64,000 nt of DNA from positions 28,314,633-28,378,632 of the forward strand of contig OZ024831.1 in NCBI GenBank assembly GCA_964016985.1, in the 5' to 3' direction. The first letter of the stretch is position 1; every line of letters begins with the position of its first letter. The notes below the pieces were generated by a model. The model worked only from the letters and a program-made list of their open reading frames with translations. It searched no databases and was not told the origin of the DNA. Positions 1-11,824 of this stretch are shown one piece after another. The translations under genes and the position numbers were made by a program. The DNA comes from Anodontia alba (lineage: Eukaryota; Mollusca; Bivalvia; Lucinida; Lucinidae).

Positions 1-624
1 ATAATTGTAATTACTGTTTACTCAATACTTTCATTGGTGTTAATAACTCTTATAGCTGTTGCGACATATTTTCTCGTTAAGGAAAGAAAACGGATTCTGC
101 AAAGAAAAATAATAAATGCTGGTATTGAAATTTATAGGGTCAAAAGAAACGAAATGAAAATTCCGCCAGTATTTTTGTCATTCAGCAGTGACGATGACGA
201 ATTCGTTATGGATGAGATTTACCCAGTTCTAGACGCTGGCTTGAAGAAAATATTGAATACTGAAACACGGTGCGTGGCAACAAGCTACAGTGACTTTCGC
301 CCAGGATTTTGTCTGGCGAAGGAAATAATACGTTGTATTGAAGCATCTTCTGTCGTTGTTTTCTTTGTAACAAATTCTTTTTGTGAGAAGGTATGGTGCA
401 GAAATGAAACTCTGGTTGCTCATAATACCAACAAACATACAGTTATAATGTTCTGGGAGAAAGTGGATAAAACTATGCTGCCAAAACACCTCTATAAGCA
501 TTTGCAAGAATGTGTTTGTGTTTATTGGGTGGAAGAAGACGGGCATCGAGTGATGAAACCAGGATGGGATAAACTTTGTGAAACAGTTGTAGGTCTCTTC
601 TCAAATGAGACAAACTTGACATAG
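1..624 (+). CDS. Transmembrane TIR-domain (Toll-like) receptor, C-terminal part
   Basis: The frame is open from base 1 and ends at TAG 622-624, so the start and ectodomain lie left of the window. The first ~26 residues are almost entirely hydrophobic (a membrane helix) and are followed by a basic stop-transfer stretch (KERKR). Next comes a TIR domain: box 1 reads VFLSFSSDDDEFV, the box 2/BB-loop region reads DFRPGFCLAKEI, and a box 3-like FW lies in IMFWEKV. This order (helix, short linker, TIR, short tail) is that of Toll-like receptors, where TIR recruits MyD88-type adaptors in innate immune signalling. Because the ectodomain is out of view, an LRR receptor is likely but not proven. No intron is seen, as is usual for bivalve TLR 3' exons. 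The first ATG-like position in the frame is not a start. Confidence 0.85.
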   Translation: MIVITVYSILSLVLITLIAVATYFLVKERKRILQRKIINAGIEIYRVKRNEMKIPPVFLSFSSDDDEFVMDEIYPVLDAGLKKILNTETRCVATSYSDFRPGFCLAKEIIRCIEASSVVVFFVTNSFCEKVWCRNETLVAHNTNKHTVIMFWEKVDKTMLPKHLYKHLQECVCVYWVEEDGHRVMKPGWDKLCETVVGLFSNETNLT

Positions 625-706
625 TAGAGATACTCTGAAATATTCGCTACTTGACGTATCCTGGTGTGAAATATAAACATTTCTAAAATTAGACTATTTG
701 AAAATG

Positions 707-906
707 AGCCTGCGCACAACAAAACCAACAAAATGCATCCGCCCAGTCTGATCAGTCTTCGCAGTCCGCATGAAGAGCACTTGGTTCCTTAGCTACCCAC
801 TGAGCGCAAAGCGAAGACTCTGATCAGACTGGGCGGACGCCCAGGCTGATCTGAGTCTTCGCTGGGCGCACATGCCATTTTGTTGGTTTTGTTTTGCGCT
901 GGCCCA
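707..906. repeat. Inverted-repeat MITE
   Basis: The ends are inverted copies: a stretch near 712 (gcgcacaacaaaaccaac) pairs with the stretch ending near 898. Inside are two opposed 'cagactgggcgga' blocks. No coding capacity. A related copy lies at 40911-41146. Confidence 0.6.
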
Positions 907-1445
907 AATGTCTAGTAAAGATACCTTACTTCTTACCACACTTGTATCAAACTTTCAACAAGTCCATTTTGCTAATCGTGTTAATTTGCTAATTGTGCTA
1001 ATTTGCCATTTGTGTCTAATACTGCCAGACATGTGACAAATATTGTAGACAGTGTCCGGTCCGCGTTCTGTGGCATGTGCTCTACGTCTGCACTGTTTGC
1101 CTGTCTGTCCAAATACTTAGGAATAATACAAAAAAAAAGTCGTTATAGTACTTTGAGAGAGAGTGAATAAAGATACGGTGTCATTATATCACTTGTTGTA
1201 AGAATGCATTATATTTACCAGGTACAGAAGATTCCCAGCTTGTTTTAAACATTGGTGCGATCTTTTGTGAGAACTAATTTGAGGGCTTTTCACACAGAAA
1301 CATGCAAAGACGTCAAAATATTCCCACTGAGACATGACGTTGCATCGGCGTTGGTGTGACGTTGTCTTGACGTTGTGTGTCCGCGCTGGGTTATGTCATC
1401 CGCACGGCGTTTCTTTGTTACACGTTTCTGTAAAAAATAAAAAAC
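907..1445. other. Intergenic, no gene seen
   Basis: AT-rich sequence without a supported reading frame or RNA gene; short 'ctgcactgtttgcc' repeat fragments only. Confidence 0.5.
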
Positions 1446-1529
<84 letters not shown>

Positions 1530-1530
1530 T
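1446..1530. repeat. (TA)n/(TG)n microsatellite
   Basis: An uninterrupted TA run of about 60 bases passes directly into a TG run. Reading frames across it are artefacts. Confidence 0.97.
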
Positions 1531-1749
1531 ATAAAATAAGTCGCAATATGAGAACAGCGTCAAAGTTGCATATGCTGGAAATGATAGTCCAGATCAGCCT
1601 GTGCATCCATGCAATCTTGGCTTTTGTTGGACCCATCGATGTTCAACTTGTGTTTATTGTTAGCTCACCTGGAGCTCAGCTTATGTCATGGCCTATTGTC
1701 CGTCGTCCGTCCGTCCATCTGTTGTTGTCCGTCCGTCGTTAGCGTTTCA

Positions 1750-1945
1750 CTTTTTCGACATCTCCTCAAGAACCATAAGAAGGATTGAGTGAAACTTAGT
1801 GGGAGGCATTGTAGCAACATGGAGATTCATAATTGCTAAAATCGTTCTGTTTCGATATCCAAGATGGCCTCTATGGCGGCCATTTTGAAATTCTTCAAAC
1901 GACATCTCCTCCCAAACCGTAAGTCCGATTGAGCTGAAACTTTTT
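1750..1945. repeat. First monomers of the YY1-like tandem array
   Basis: One to two monomers of the array that resumes at 3205: 'gacatctcctc', '...ggattgag', 'ggaggcattg', 'attgctaaaatcgttc', 'gatatccaagatggcc'. They are separated from the main array by about 1.25 kb of inserted DNA including two MITEs. A 'gtccgtccgtcc' fragment of a common mollusc repeat precedes them (1690-1740). Confidence 0.85.
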
Positions 1946-2106
1946 TTTTTTCAGTTACTATTCGTAACCTATTTATTCTCCCTGTCAAATGATATATCAA
2001 GGGTCGGGGAGAACCATCCCTTGATATACCTTACAATATAGTCAGCAAATATGATGAAGAAATATGGGTATGACAACTATACAGCTGTATATTATACATC
2101 GACATA

Positions 2107-2436
2107 CAGTTGACTCTCGCTATCTCGACCTCGCTTGTCTCGAATAACCGCTTATCTCGAATATCTGGCCCCTGCCTAAACATGAAAATCTAACAACATG
2201 TAAAAAATATTGTGGAAAAGAGGAGAAATTGCTCCTAAGGAGCAATTTCTCCTCTTTTCCACAATATTTTCAATATACGTATCTCTAACTTCAAGAGTCC
2301 AATTAAGAATATTTTTGTTAAATGTGGTTAATCGAATTAGTTTTTCCTCAGTTCTGCAAATCTGATATGTCGAAGTACGGATATCTCGAAGTATTTCGGA
2401 GAGTCCCTTGGAATTCGAGATAACGAGAGTCGACTG
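2107..2436. repeat. MITE with 'cagttgactctcg' termini
   Basis: The left end cagttgactctcgctatc and right end gataacgagagtcgactg are near-perfect inverted repeats. A separate perfect palindrome of about 50 bp lies at 2215-2265. TA precedes the left end, as for Tc1/mariner MITEs, but the right flank is not TA. Confidence 0.75.
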
Positions 2437-2628
2437 AATTTATCTTAATACACATAGCTTCTAACTGTCATATATACATGTTTTAGTTTGGTTTGTATCT
2501 GAAAAATTATAAAAAAAAAGAAAGCGGGAAAGAAAGAGGTTATGTTTGGGGTATTCTCCACCTTGGTTCTTCTATTATACTTGATATATAGGATGTTGGG
2601 TATGACAGCACTATTGCCAGGTTTCTGC

Positions 2629-3104
2629 CATCCTCGGTAACCCAGGTGTGATCCATTACGTTACACTTCATTCATCACCCCTGGGACAACTGACTGACGA
2701 AACGTCGTTTTCTATGAATATTCATAACACCGGGGAATACCTCAATAGCTAATCAAAATGTCGCTAACATAGCGCTACTCTCTTCTGCGGAAGATTCATT
2801 TGTTCTTCTTCCGTTACTAAAAATAACTCAGGAAAACCCGATAAACGTTTTCGTCAGCAATTAATACCATGCCTGGATTGCAACGAACGATATGATTGGA
2901 TATTCGCAAAACAAACATAGAACGATGACGTTATTTGCGGAGTACGCCAGATAAAAATAGATTAAAATTTCTCATGGAAATACTGAGATCACCAATCAGA
3001 TGCCCTCATTAATAATTCATGAGGACGAAGAAACGTAAGCGAGTTGTCCCAGGGGTGATGAATGAAGTGTAACGTAATGGGTCACACCTGGGTTACCGAG
3101 GATG
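2629..3104. mobile_element. 476-bp MITE with 9-bp target duplication
   Basis: It starts catcctcggtaacccagg and ends cctgggttaccgaggatg (perfect inverted termini); imperfect pairing extends about 65 bp inward. It is flanked by the 9-bp direct repeat ggtttctgc (2620-2628 and 3105-3113). A 9-bp duplication fits Mutator-like (MULE) elements. No transposase. Confidence 0.88.
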
Positions 3105-3204
3105 GGTTTCTGCATGTGTGTAGATTTTAGTGTTTAAATTTAAGTGTTTTCAAGTAAGTTTTTATAAGTATTCCACTTTTTTTTTCAAAAATATCTAACT
3201 TCTT

Positions 3205-5060
3205 ATTTTTTACTGCTATGCTTTTAAGTGTAAGAGTTTAAGTCTGCGCTTCAAAGCTATTAAAGAGAGTGGCTTATTCAGAAACTTGATGAGAAGCATC
3301 ACAGTGACACAGAAATTCAAAATTGCTAAAATCGTTCCGTTCCGATATCCAAGATGGCCGCCATGGCCGGCCGTCTTAAAATTCTTCAAACGACATCTCC
3401 AAACCCGTAAGTTGGATTGAGCCAAAACTTGACGGGTGGCATCACAGTGACACAGAGACACAGAATTGCTAAAATCGTTCCATCCCGATATCCAAGATGA
3501 CCGCCACGGCGGCCATCTTGAAATTCTTCAAACAACATCTCCTCCCAAACCGTAAGTCGGGTTGAGCCAAAACTTGATGGGAGGAATTACAGTGACACAG
3601 CGATTCAGAATTGCTAAAATCGTTCCGTTCCGATATCCAAGATGGCGGCCATCTTGAAATTCTTCAAACGACATCTCCTCCAAAGCCATGTCGGATTGAA
3701 CCAAAACGATGGGAGGCATTACAGTGACACAGGGATTCAGCACTGCTAAAATCTCAAAGGTGGCAGCCAAGGCGGCCATCTTGAAATTCTTCGAACAACA
3801 TCTCCTCCAAAACCAAACTTAAGTCAGATTGTGCCTAAACTTGATGGGAGGCGTTGGAGCGACATAGATTCAGAATTGCTAAAATCGACCCGTTCCGATA
3901 TCCAAGATGGCTTCCATGGCGGCCATCTTGAAATTCTTCAGACGACATCTCCTCCCAAACCTTCTGGATTGACCCAAAACTTGATGGGAAACATCACAGT
4001 GACACAGAAATTCAGAATTGCTAAAATCGTTCCGTTCCGATATCCAAGATAGCCGCCAAGTGGGGGCATCTTGAAATTCTTCAAACGACATCTCCTCCCA
4101 AATCATAAGTCAGAGTGAGCCGAAACTTAATGGGAGGCATTGGAGCCCTATAAAGATTCAGAATTACTAAAATAGTTCTGTTCTGATATCCAGGATGGCC
4201 GCCATTGTGGCCATCTTGAAATTCTTCAAAGGACATCTCCTCCCAAACCAAAGGTCCGATTCAGCCAAAACTTGAATGGAGGCATCGGATCCACATAGAG
4301 ATTCAGAATTGCTAAAATTGTTCTTTTCTGATATCCAAGATGGCCGCCATGGCAGCCATATTGAAAGTTTTCAAACGACATCTCCGAAACTGTAAGTTGA
4401 ATTGAACGGAAATTAGAAGGGAAGCATCGGAGCGGCATAGAGAATCAGAATTGCTTAAAACGTTCCGTTTGGCTATTCAAAGTGGCCGCCTGGGCGGCCG
4501 TCTTGACAATCTTGAAACCACATCTGCTCCCTAACCCTAAGACAGATTGAGCCCAAAGTTTGTAGGAGGCTTTGGGGCCACCTGGAAATTTAGAATGGCT
4601 AAATTCATTTCGAAGATGGCCGCTTTGTCATCCATCTTGAAAATCTTCAAACAACACCTCCTCCGGCCATCTTGAAAGTCTTCAGTTGTTGTCTGCTCCC
4701 GAACAGTAAGTAGGATCGAGCGGAAATGGTGGAAGGCATTGGGGCATCATGGAGATTCAGAATTGCTAAAATGGTTCCTTTCTGATATCCAAGATGGCCA
4801 CCATGGCAGCCATCTTGAAAATCTTCAAAGCACATCTGCTACCGAACTTAAACATGATGGGAGGCATTGGGGTGTTATGGAAATTCAGAATTGCTAAAAT
4901 CCTTCTGTTCCAATGTCCAAGATGGCCGCCATCTTGAAATTCTTCAAACCACATCTCCTCTCAACAGTAAGTCAGGTTTAGCCGAAACTTGATGGGAGGC
5001 ATCGGGGTGACATGGAGATTCAGAATTGCTGAATCATTTAGTTCCAATATCCAAGATGGA
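3205..5060. repeat. Tandem array, ~135-bp monomers with AAGATGGCCGCC palindromes
   Basis: About twelve diverged head-to-tail monomers. Each has the order 'gacatctcctcccaaacc', 'gattgagccaaaacttga', 'gggaggcat', 'attcagaattgctaaaat', 'cgttccgttccgatatcc', then aagatggccgccatggcggc continuing to 'catcttgaaattcttcaaa'. Monomers vary from about 120 to 150 bp with internal losses. Short minus-strand frames across the array only reflect the periodicity. The palindrome core contains an AAGATGGC match to the YY1 site. Confidence 0.93.
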
Positions 5061-5099
5061 GGCCATGTTGGCAATCTTGAAACTTTTAAAACAACATCA

Positions 5100-5630
5100 G
5101 ATTCTGAATTGCTAAAGGCAATCGGATCTGATAGCCAAGAAGACCACCATGGCACAATGTAACATATCATGATCAGCCAAATCCAGGCGAGCGATTTCTG
5201 GCCCACTTGGGTCTCTCGATTTCGTTTTGTAATCGTGAGCTGCATCAGGATTAAAGGGGAGGATTCGGTCGCGTAAAACTAGTTTAAGCCCCAACCCAGC
5301 AGGCACACAACGTTCAAACAACGTCGAGTCAAATTTGTTTGTGTGCATGCTGGGAAGTGGCTGTTTCTGTTGACTACAAATGTAGTTTGAAATTTGGCAC
5401 CGATATCTTGACTAAATATATTTTACGGGACTAGATACATTTTGATTCTGATTCTGGTCAGTCTTTGTTGTCCCATGAAGAAACTTTACATTTGCTATTC
5501 AAAATACGCCCAGTGAAGATTATGACCAGAGTGCGCGAATGTGCAAGCTGATCTGACTCTTCGCTGGGCGAACATGGCCGAAGGTACATTTCTGACGTTG
5601 CGGTGCAGTTGCTTCAAAAATATGGCCTCT

Positions 5631-5667
<37 letters not shown>

Positions 5668-5960
5668 AGTGGATAGGGGAGTTGACTCTTAATCCATTAG
5701 GTTTCTCACCGCTGTGAATCGAGCTTCGCTCGGGTCACATGTGGGAAAGCCAACTTCTGCTTACGGATGGTCAGGTGGTTTTTCCCCCGGGTTCTCCGAT
5801 TTTCGCCCACCTTTGATGAACGATCGGTTCGATATAAGTGAAATATTCTTGAAAGGGCCGTAAAACATCAAAAAAAAAAAAAAGAAAAAGAAAAAAGGGA
5901 AGCCGCCCAAGTTCATGGACACAAAGAACACACAAAAGAACGGAAATTGAAGACTCGATT
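5100..5960. other. Intergenic with poly-A tracts and repeat fragments
   Basis: No gene seen. Poly-A runs at 5633-5664 and 5869-5897 bracket a fragment (about 5665-5868) that resembles a dispersed mollusc repeat. Confidence 0.5.
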
Positions 5961-6052
5961 TTTTTATGCTCCCTGAAGGGAGACCCGAAGGGAGTGCAGG
6001 GGAGCATATAGTCACCGCTTTGTCCGTCCTACCGTCCGTCCGTCACACTTTT

Positions 6053-6890
6053 GTCCGGAGCATATCTCTAAAAGTATTTGTCCGGAGCATATCTCTAAAA
6101 GTATTGAAGAAATTAATGAAACTGAATACTATGATAGAGGGCTATAAAGGAAATTGCAGAATGCAAGAACCATAACCCTGTCACCAGTATTTACAAAGTT
6201 ACTTACTTTCTTAATTTTTGCAATAAAAAGCTAGTCCAGAGCATATCTCTAAAAGTATTGATGGTAATTTAATAAAACCTGGTACGCTGATAGAAGGCTA
6301 CAAGGAAAAATGCCGAATGCAAGAACCATAACCCTGTCACCAGTATTTACCAGGCTACTTTCCTTCTTATTTTTTGCAATAAAAAGCTTGCCCGGAGCAT
6401 ATCTCTGAAAGTATACGGAAGAGGGAATTAAATGAAACTTGATACATTGATAGAAGGTCATCAGAAAAAGTGCAGAGTGCAAGAACCGTAACTCTATCTC
6501 AAGTAATTACACAGTTATTTTCCTTCCTATTTTTTGCAATAGTAAGTTTGTCCGGAGCATATCTCTAAAAGGATTAAAGATAAATAAAAAAAAACTTGAT
6601 ACAATGATAGAGGGCTATGAGGGAAAGTGCAGAATGCAAGAATCATAGCCCTATCGTCAGTATTTATGGAGTTATTTCCCTTCTTAATATTTTTGCAACA
6701 TTAAATTTGTCCGGTGCATATCTCTGAAAGTATAAAAGAGAATCAAATGAAACTTGATACATTGAGAGACGGCCATGAGAGACAGTGCAGAGTGCAGGAA
6801 CTCTAACTCTGTTATAAGTAATTACTGAGTTACTTCCCGTCTTAATTTTTGCAATAATAAGCTTGTCCGTAGCATATCTCTTAAAGTGTT
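6053..6890. repeat. Minisatellite, ~157-bp unit, five copies
   Basis: Units begin at a 'tgtccggagcatatctct' landmark near 6078, 6234, 6389, 6550 and 6709, with a partial copy at 6864 and a short extra copy of the landmark at 6053. Each carries 'gaaacttgatac...tgatagagggctat...gtgcagaatgcaagaac'. It begins after a 'tatgctccctgaagggag' segment at about 5967. Confidence 0.92.
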
Positions 6891-6967
6891 TTACTCTTTC
6901 ACTAACAAAACCCTTCCACTACTATGCATCTTCGGGAGCACCCTTCGGTTTCACCGATTCTCTTGTT

Positions 6968-7119
6968 CTTGTTTTTTTTTTTTTTTTTTTGTGTGTGTTT
7001 TTTTTTTTTTTTGTTTTTTTTTTTTTTGTTGTTTTTTTTTGGGTTTTTTTTTGTGTTTTTTTTTTTTTTTTTTTTGTTTTTTTTTTTTTTTTTTTTTTTG
7101 TTTGTTTGTTTGTTTGTTT

Positions 7120-7157
<38 letters not shown>

Positions 7158-7180
7158 TTTTTTGTTGTTTTTTTTTCATA
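6968..7180. repeat. Poly-T/G low-complexity tract
   Basis: About 210 bases of T with single G interruptions; apparent Phe- or Lys-rich frames are meaningless. Confidence 0.97.
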
Positions 7181-7539
7181 TAAAACATGCAGTTTCAGTG
7201 GCTTAAGCGGTATTCATTCGATATTCAATGTAGCCAGAATTGGCTCAATGATCCCAAAGGAAATAAATAAATAATTACTCTGCACAATGATGAAGTACGG
7301 GGAGACGTTTTACGGCCGCCACACGGGCGGCACTTAACACCAGAAAGTCACCAAAATCCCAGTTACACTATTTGACTGTTGATAGAGTTGATTATAAATC
7401 TCCAGTGTAAATACGAAAAGGATGTGGTTCTCATTTTCAGAAACTCGCAGCTTCAATGGAAAATACAGATTTTGATCAGAACTAAAATGACCTGGTAGAT
7501 CACGCTGGTGTTGTGAGTATTGAGATGTTATGCCAAGAG

Positions 7540-8325
7540 GAATATCAGCCAAAATACCCTGTTGTTGTGGAAGGTGACGTTCCCGCAGCACTAAAGAAAC
7601 TGAACAATAACAAAGCAGTTGATGTGACGGGCCTTACCAGCGGGCATTTTAAACTGACAGTATAGAATATGTACCCACAAGCGTCATCAACATGAGACGA
7701 CATACAAGTTGCATGGTCATATTCTCCAGGTGGTAGACAGCGCGAAGAATCTGGTAGTAACAATCAGCAGAGATCTACAGTGGGAGTCGCACATTGAAAA
7801 CGTCGCTGCCAGAGCCAACGGCTTCCTTGGACGCAGCCTATACAACTGCATCATTAAACCACCTACTGCGCACGGGTCCGACCTACAGTGAAATATGATT
7901 CAGCCATCTGGGACCCCTATCTGAATACAGATGTCAACAGACTAGAATAGGCCCAGAGACGAGGGACACGTTTTTTGTACATCGTAATTATTGGGAAAGA
8001 ACGCCCGGATGTGTCTCCAGGATAATGCAGAACTCGGCTGGCAGTCGCTTGTAGAAATATGTCGAATTTACCTTAACGTGGATTGAAAGGCGTCAATGCA
8101 GGCTCCATCCCCCGCTTTAATGACAAGCGTACCAGAGGGGCACGTACACCACATCTATCAACCAACAGCAATCCAGCCAGTGTACAAATACTCTGTCTAT
8201 CCAAGAACAATCCAGTATGCTAATAGATTGCCACACATTGCAACCGACAGTAAGACCTTGAAAAAGTTCACAGCTGCCATCAAGCCTCAGTTGGTAACTG
8301 GCGTCCTCGTTGTTCCAAAATAGGT
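7540..8325 (+). pseudogene. LINE reverse-transcriptase remnant
   Basis: Fragments in different frames resemble non-LTR retrotransposon ORF2. Around 7590-7660 a frame reads ALKKLNNNKAVDVTGLTSGH, like the N-terminal finger segment of LINE RTs. At 7709-7891 the frame reads VVDSAKNLVVTISRDLQWES, then VAARANGFLG, typical of the thumb/post-RT region. About 7900-8325 keeps broken pieces of the conserved C-terminal tail. The catalytic YxDD segment has been deleted between the first two blocks. Several stops and frameshifts; non-functional. Family (RTE-, Jockey- or CR1-like) not resolved. Confidence 0.75.
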
Positions 8326-8329
8326 AGAT

Positions 8330-9290
8330 ATAATTCTCCACCTGTTTCCTAAATCACATTGTACATATATATCCTGCATGGTCTTATCAAAGATGTGTCT
8401 CATTCAATGACAATACAGGCAAGTTTGGTTCAGTCAGACAATGGTGCTTTCTTCCACTAATTCCCTACAATACCTTCCTTATTCCGTCATTTCTTGATAG
8501 TTTCCTACAACACTAGGCTACCCTTTCTTTAAAACAGGTGTGTAGGGGTACGTAAACTCACCGGATCGGGCTTAATAACCGGATCAGACCTCGAACTTAC
8601 CGTTTTTTAGCCTCTTTTAGTTTGCATGCCTTATTTTTCAATAGATAGTTTGTCTAACAGATACATTACAGTACTATTTGAAATTAATGATCTTAGAAAG
8701 CTGTAGGTCGAGAAATACCACGAGAAATAGACAGAATCGGACCTGGAGCATCCAGGTTGGGTTGCTGTTGTTTAGCGTGTTCATTGTAATTTCTGACAGT
8801 TCTCTGAGAGAGACACATGTATCCAGGAGATACTACAATAATAGTAGAACTATATTGGATTTAGCCAAAAAAAAAACAAATCCTGTTATGATGACAGGAC
8901 ATATGCATCCTGCAAGACTGGGATCAGCTTGTGCATCCACATGGCCTATCATAGCCTTCGCTATGTATAGTGTGTTCTATGTATAGTTAAGGACATGCGG
9001 TTCTTCATGCGACCACTGAAGGCCGACTAGACTGTGCAGATGCGCAGGCAGATCTTAGCGAACATGGAAATTGTAGGATTTGCTGTGCCCGGGCTCAAAT
9101 GATATGAACTGTCAAGCCATGTAGACCCTGATTAAACGTCAGGTTCTGTGGCATCTGATCTGTGTCTACACTGTTTGCCAGTGTCCATTTATGGGACGCT
9201 AGCCGCAAACGGGTTTAGCAGGAATATTTGATGATGGTTGATCTGGGTCTACACTGTTTGCCAGTGTCCATTTCATGGGACGCTAAAAAT
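8330..9290. other. Intergenic, no gene seen
   Basis: Contains fragments of the 'gtctacactgtttgcc' hairpin family at 9120-9290. No supported coding exon or RNA gene. Confidence 0.45.
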
Positions 9291-9293
9291 AAT

Positions 9294-10185
9294 GCAGCCT
9301 GCACAAATACCTATACAGTGCTAAGCAATGATTCTGATCGGCTGCGCCAAGCAGTGACCCTAATCATCCTGCACAAATACCCATGCAGTGCTAAGCAATG
9401 ATTCTGATCGGCTGCACCAAGCAGTGACCCTGATCATCCTGCACAAATACCCATAGTGCCAAGCAATGATTCTGATCATCCTGCACAAATATCCATACAG
9501 CGCTAAGCAATGACTTTGATCTACCTGCACAAAATCCATACAGCGCTAAGCAATGACTGATAGAGGTGAAACGATTCACTGAAATTGTATCGTATCGTGA
9601 TACTTTTTCTGACGATACATGTATCGTATCGTGAGGCAAGTATCACGATATCTGACGATACGCCCAAAAGTGCAATTTCCAAAGAAAATGATAGCTTTAA
9701 CATATTTCAAGACCATTTTTATAACAAATTACAAAGATCTAAAACGTTACTGATCACTGCAATACACTAGTCACTTATATGACAAACAGGGGCATCTTAC
9801 ACAGGCATTGGTACACAAGAATGAACCTCTGAGATGGTTTTGAACCTGTTTTTCTAGAGTATTAAAACTTTCAAGTTAAGACTTATGCATGAAAATAGTA
9901 TCGTGATACGTATCGTATCGTGAGGCAAGTATCGCGATACCTAAAATATCGTGAGGTGACTGTATCGTTACAGCCCTAGACTCTGATCGGTCTGCGCCAG
10001 GCAGTGATCCTGATCATCCTGCACAAATGCCCATGCAGTGCCAAGCAATGACTGATCAGCCTGCACAAAGACCTATATAGCGCTAAGCAATGACTGATCG
10101 GCCCGCGCCAATCAGTGACCCTGGTCATCCTGCACAAATACATGGCCAAGTAATGACTGATCAGCCTGCACAAATACCCAACATG
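9294..10185. repeat. Minisatellite ('cctgcacaaatacccat' units), split by a MITE
   Basis: Repeats of about 30-65 bp with 'tgatcatcctgcacaaatac', 'agtgctaagcaatgac' and 'gatcggctgcgccaagcagt' occur at 9294-9558 and resume at 9985-10185 in the same orientation. The split is caused by the element at 9561-9978. Confidence 0.85.
9561..9978. mobile_element. hAT-like MITE with 'atcgtatcgtgag' subrepeats
   Basis: Left end tagaggtgaaacga and right end tatcgttacagcccta are imperfect inverted repeats of hAT type. Both ends carry blocks of 'gtatcgtatcgtgaggcaagtatc'. It interrupts a minisatellite. The flanks (gactga / gactctga) resemble an 8-bp duplication that lost two bases. Confidence 0.65.
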
Positions 10186-10731
10186 CTCGTCCCTACCCAT
10201 CGGCGCAAACGAGATAACTTTTGTGTCTTCCTGTTTGCCTTCAAACAGACCAAACTTTATCTGAAAATGGGACAAATCTGAAAGGAAAGAAAATTGCTCA
10301 TAAGGTAGGCAAACTCCGTCTTTTTAGAGTTGTCAAGAGGCAGAACAAGCCATTTTTTACAGAGTTACCTCCCCTGAAATTATAACCATTACTCTTAAGT
10401 ATGCATAGTTACAAACATTTATCTCCATACTTTTCAACAAAAAAAAAAACTTTATATGAAAAAGGGACAACTTGAAAAAGAAAATATTTTCTCCCTCTGC
10501 CTATGGGAGCATTTTCTTGTTTTTTAGTGTTGTCCGATTTTCCAGAGGTACATCGACCAATTTTTAACAGAGCTGTCTCCCCTGAAAGTGTATTCATTAC
10601 CCTTAAATATAGATAGTTACAAACATTTTTCACCATGTACTTCCATTAACAGAAACAAATCTAGAATCCATGTGGACAACTCTCTCTCTACACCAAGAGT
10701 ATGCACTGTTGCATTTGAAACCGTCCATACG

Positions 10732-11824
10732 GTGTGCCGTAAAAATGCCAGAGATAAAAATGCCATATGGAAAAAAATGTCAGAGGAAAAAAATGCCATA
10801 GGTAAAAATGCCACAGGCTACCTGGTAAAAATGCCATAGGAAATAATGCCATAGGTAAAAATGCCAGAGATAAAACCTTATACAAGTTTGTTCTTTATTT
10901 GTCTCTCATGTAACACAATTTGACAGCATCATGGGAAGTTTTTCTACACTACACTGTTTCTTAACTGTTTTCCACTCAGTTTTTCAGCCACACCAACAGC
11001 TGTGAAATGGACTACCGTAATAACTCTGAGTATATATTGGGACAGATAGGCTTCTGCAAACAGTGTAGACCCAGACCAGACGCACAGAATGCAGCATCAG
11101 GGTCTTCACTGTTTGCAATACATACAGCAATAGTTCAGACACATCGAGAGGTAGTAGAATGGACTATTTCAAATTTTAGGACAATAGTGGTAAGTAGATG
11201 AGGCTTCCCAATACTTGGAATAGGGTAGTTTAAGGGTTAGGACAAGAATGGTAAGGCTTTAAGGTGCCTATTTAGAGTAAATGCAGTATTATTCTGAAAA
11301 TGCAACAAAAGTACTCTCATTTTGACTGGCTAATTTCGAAAACAAAAATAATAATAAATAAATAAAAAGTAAAACACAAAATATCTGATAAGCTTGGTCA
11401 AATGGTTTGCAATAAACCAAAAAGCTTGTATTTTGGGTTCAAGACAAATATCCAAAATCACAGGATTCAACATTTCATGTAAATGGCCTCACATAAAGTG
11501 TCAAATCCTTTTTTTGTTGAAAAAATTATGAAAATATCTGCAATGTAATTTACCAGGATTAACCCTTAAAATGCTAAACAAAATTGTTCATGACATTCAA
11601 TTTTTTTTTTAATTGTTTTTCAGAGAAAAAAAGACCTGCATTTCCATGTTTAGTGGATCACGTGCCTAGTGGATGATCTGCTAGGCAGATGATTCACATG
11701 AAATGTCACGTTATTTTTCCTTATGGAAGTATATATCTATGGCAATTTTTCCTATGGCATTATTACCTATTGCATTTTTCCAGTAGCCTCTGACATTTTT
11801 ACCTCTGGCATTTTTACCGACAAT
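10732..11824. mobile_element. 1.09-kb inverted-repeat element with tandem-repeat termini
   Basis: The direct repeat cgtccatacg (10722-10731 and 11825-11834) flanks the element. Both termini consist of many 14-16-bp copies of 'gtaaaaatgccataggt', in opposite orientation at the two ends (10740-10875 and 11705-11812). The centre is AT-rich and without genes. The 9-10-bp duplication suggests a MULE-like or foldback element. Confidence 0.82.

Noticed and set aside
3216..5348. Series of short minus-strand frames
   Set aside because: Periodic artefacts of the ~135-bp array.
6863..7274. Phe-rich and Lys-rich frames over 100 codons
   Set aside because: Poly-T/G tract only.
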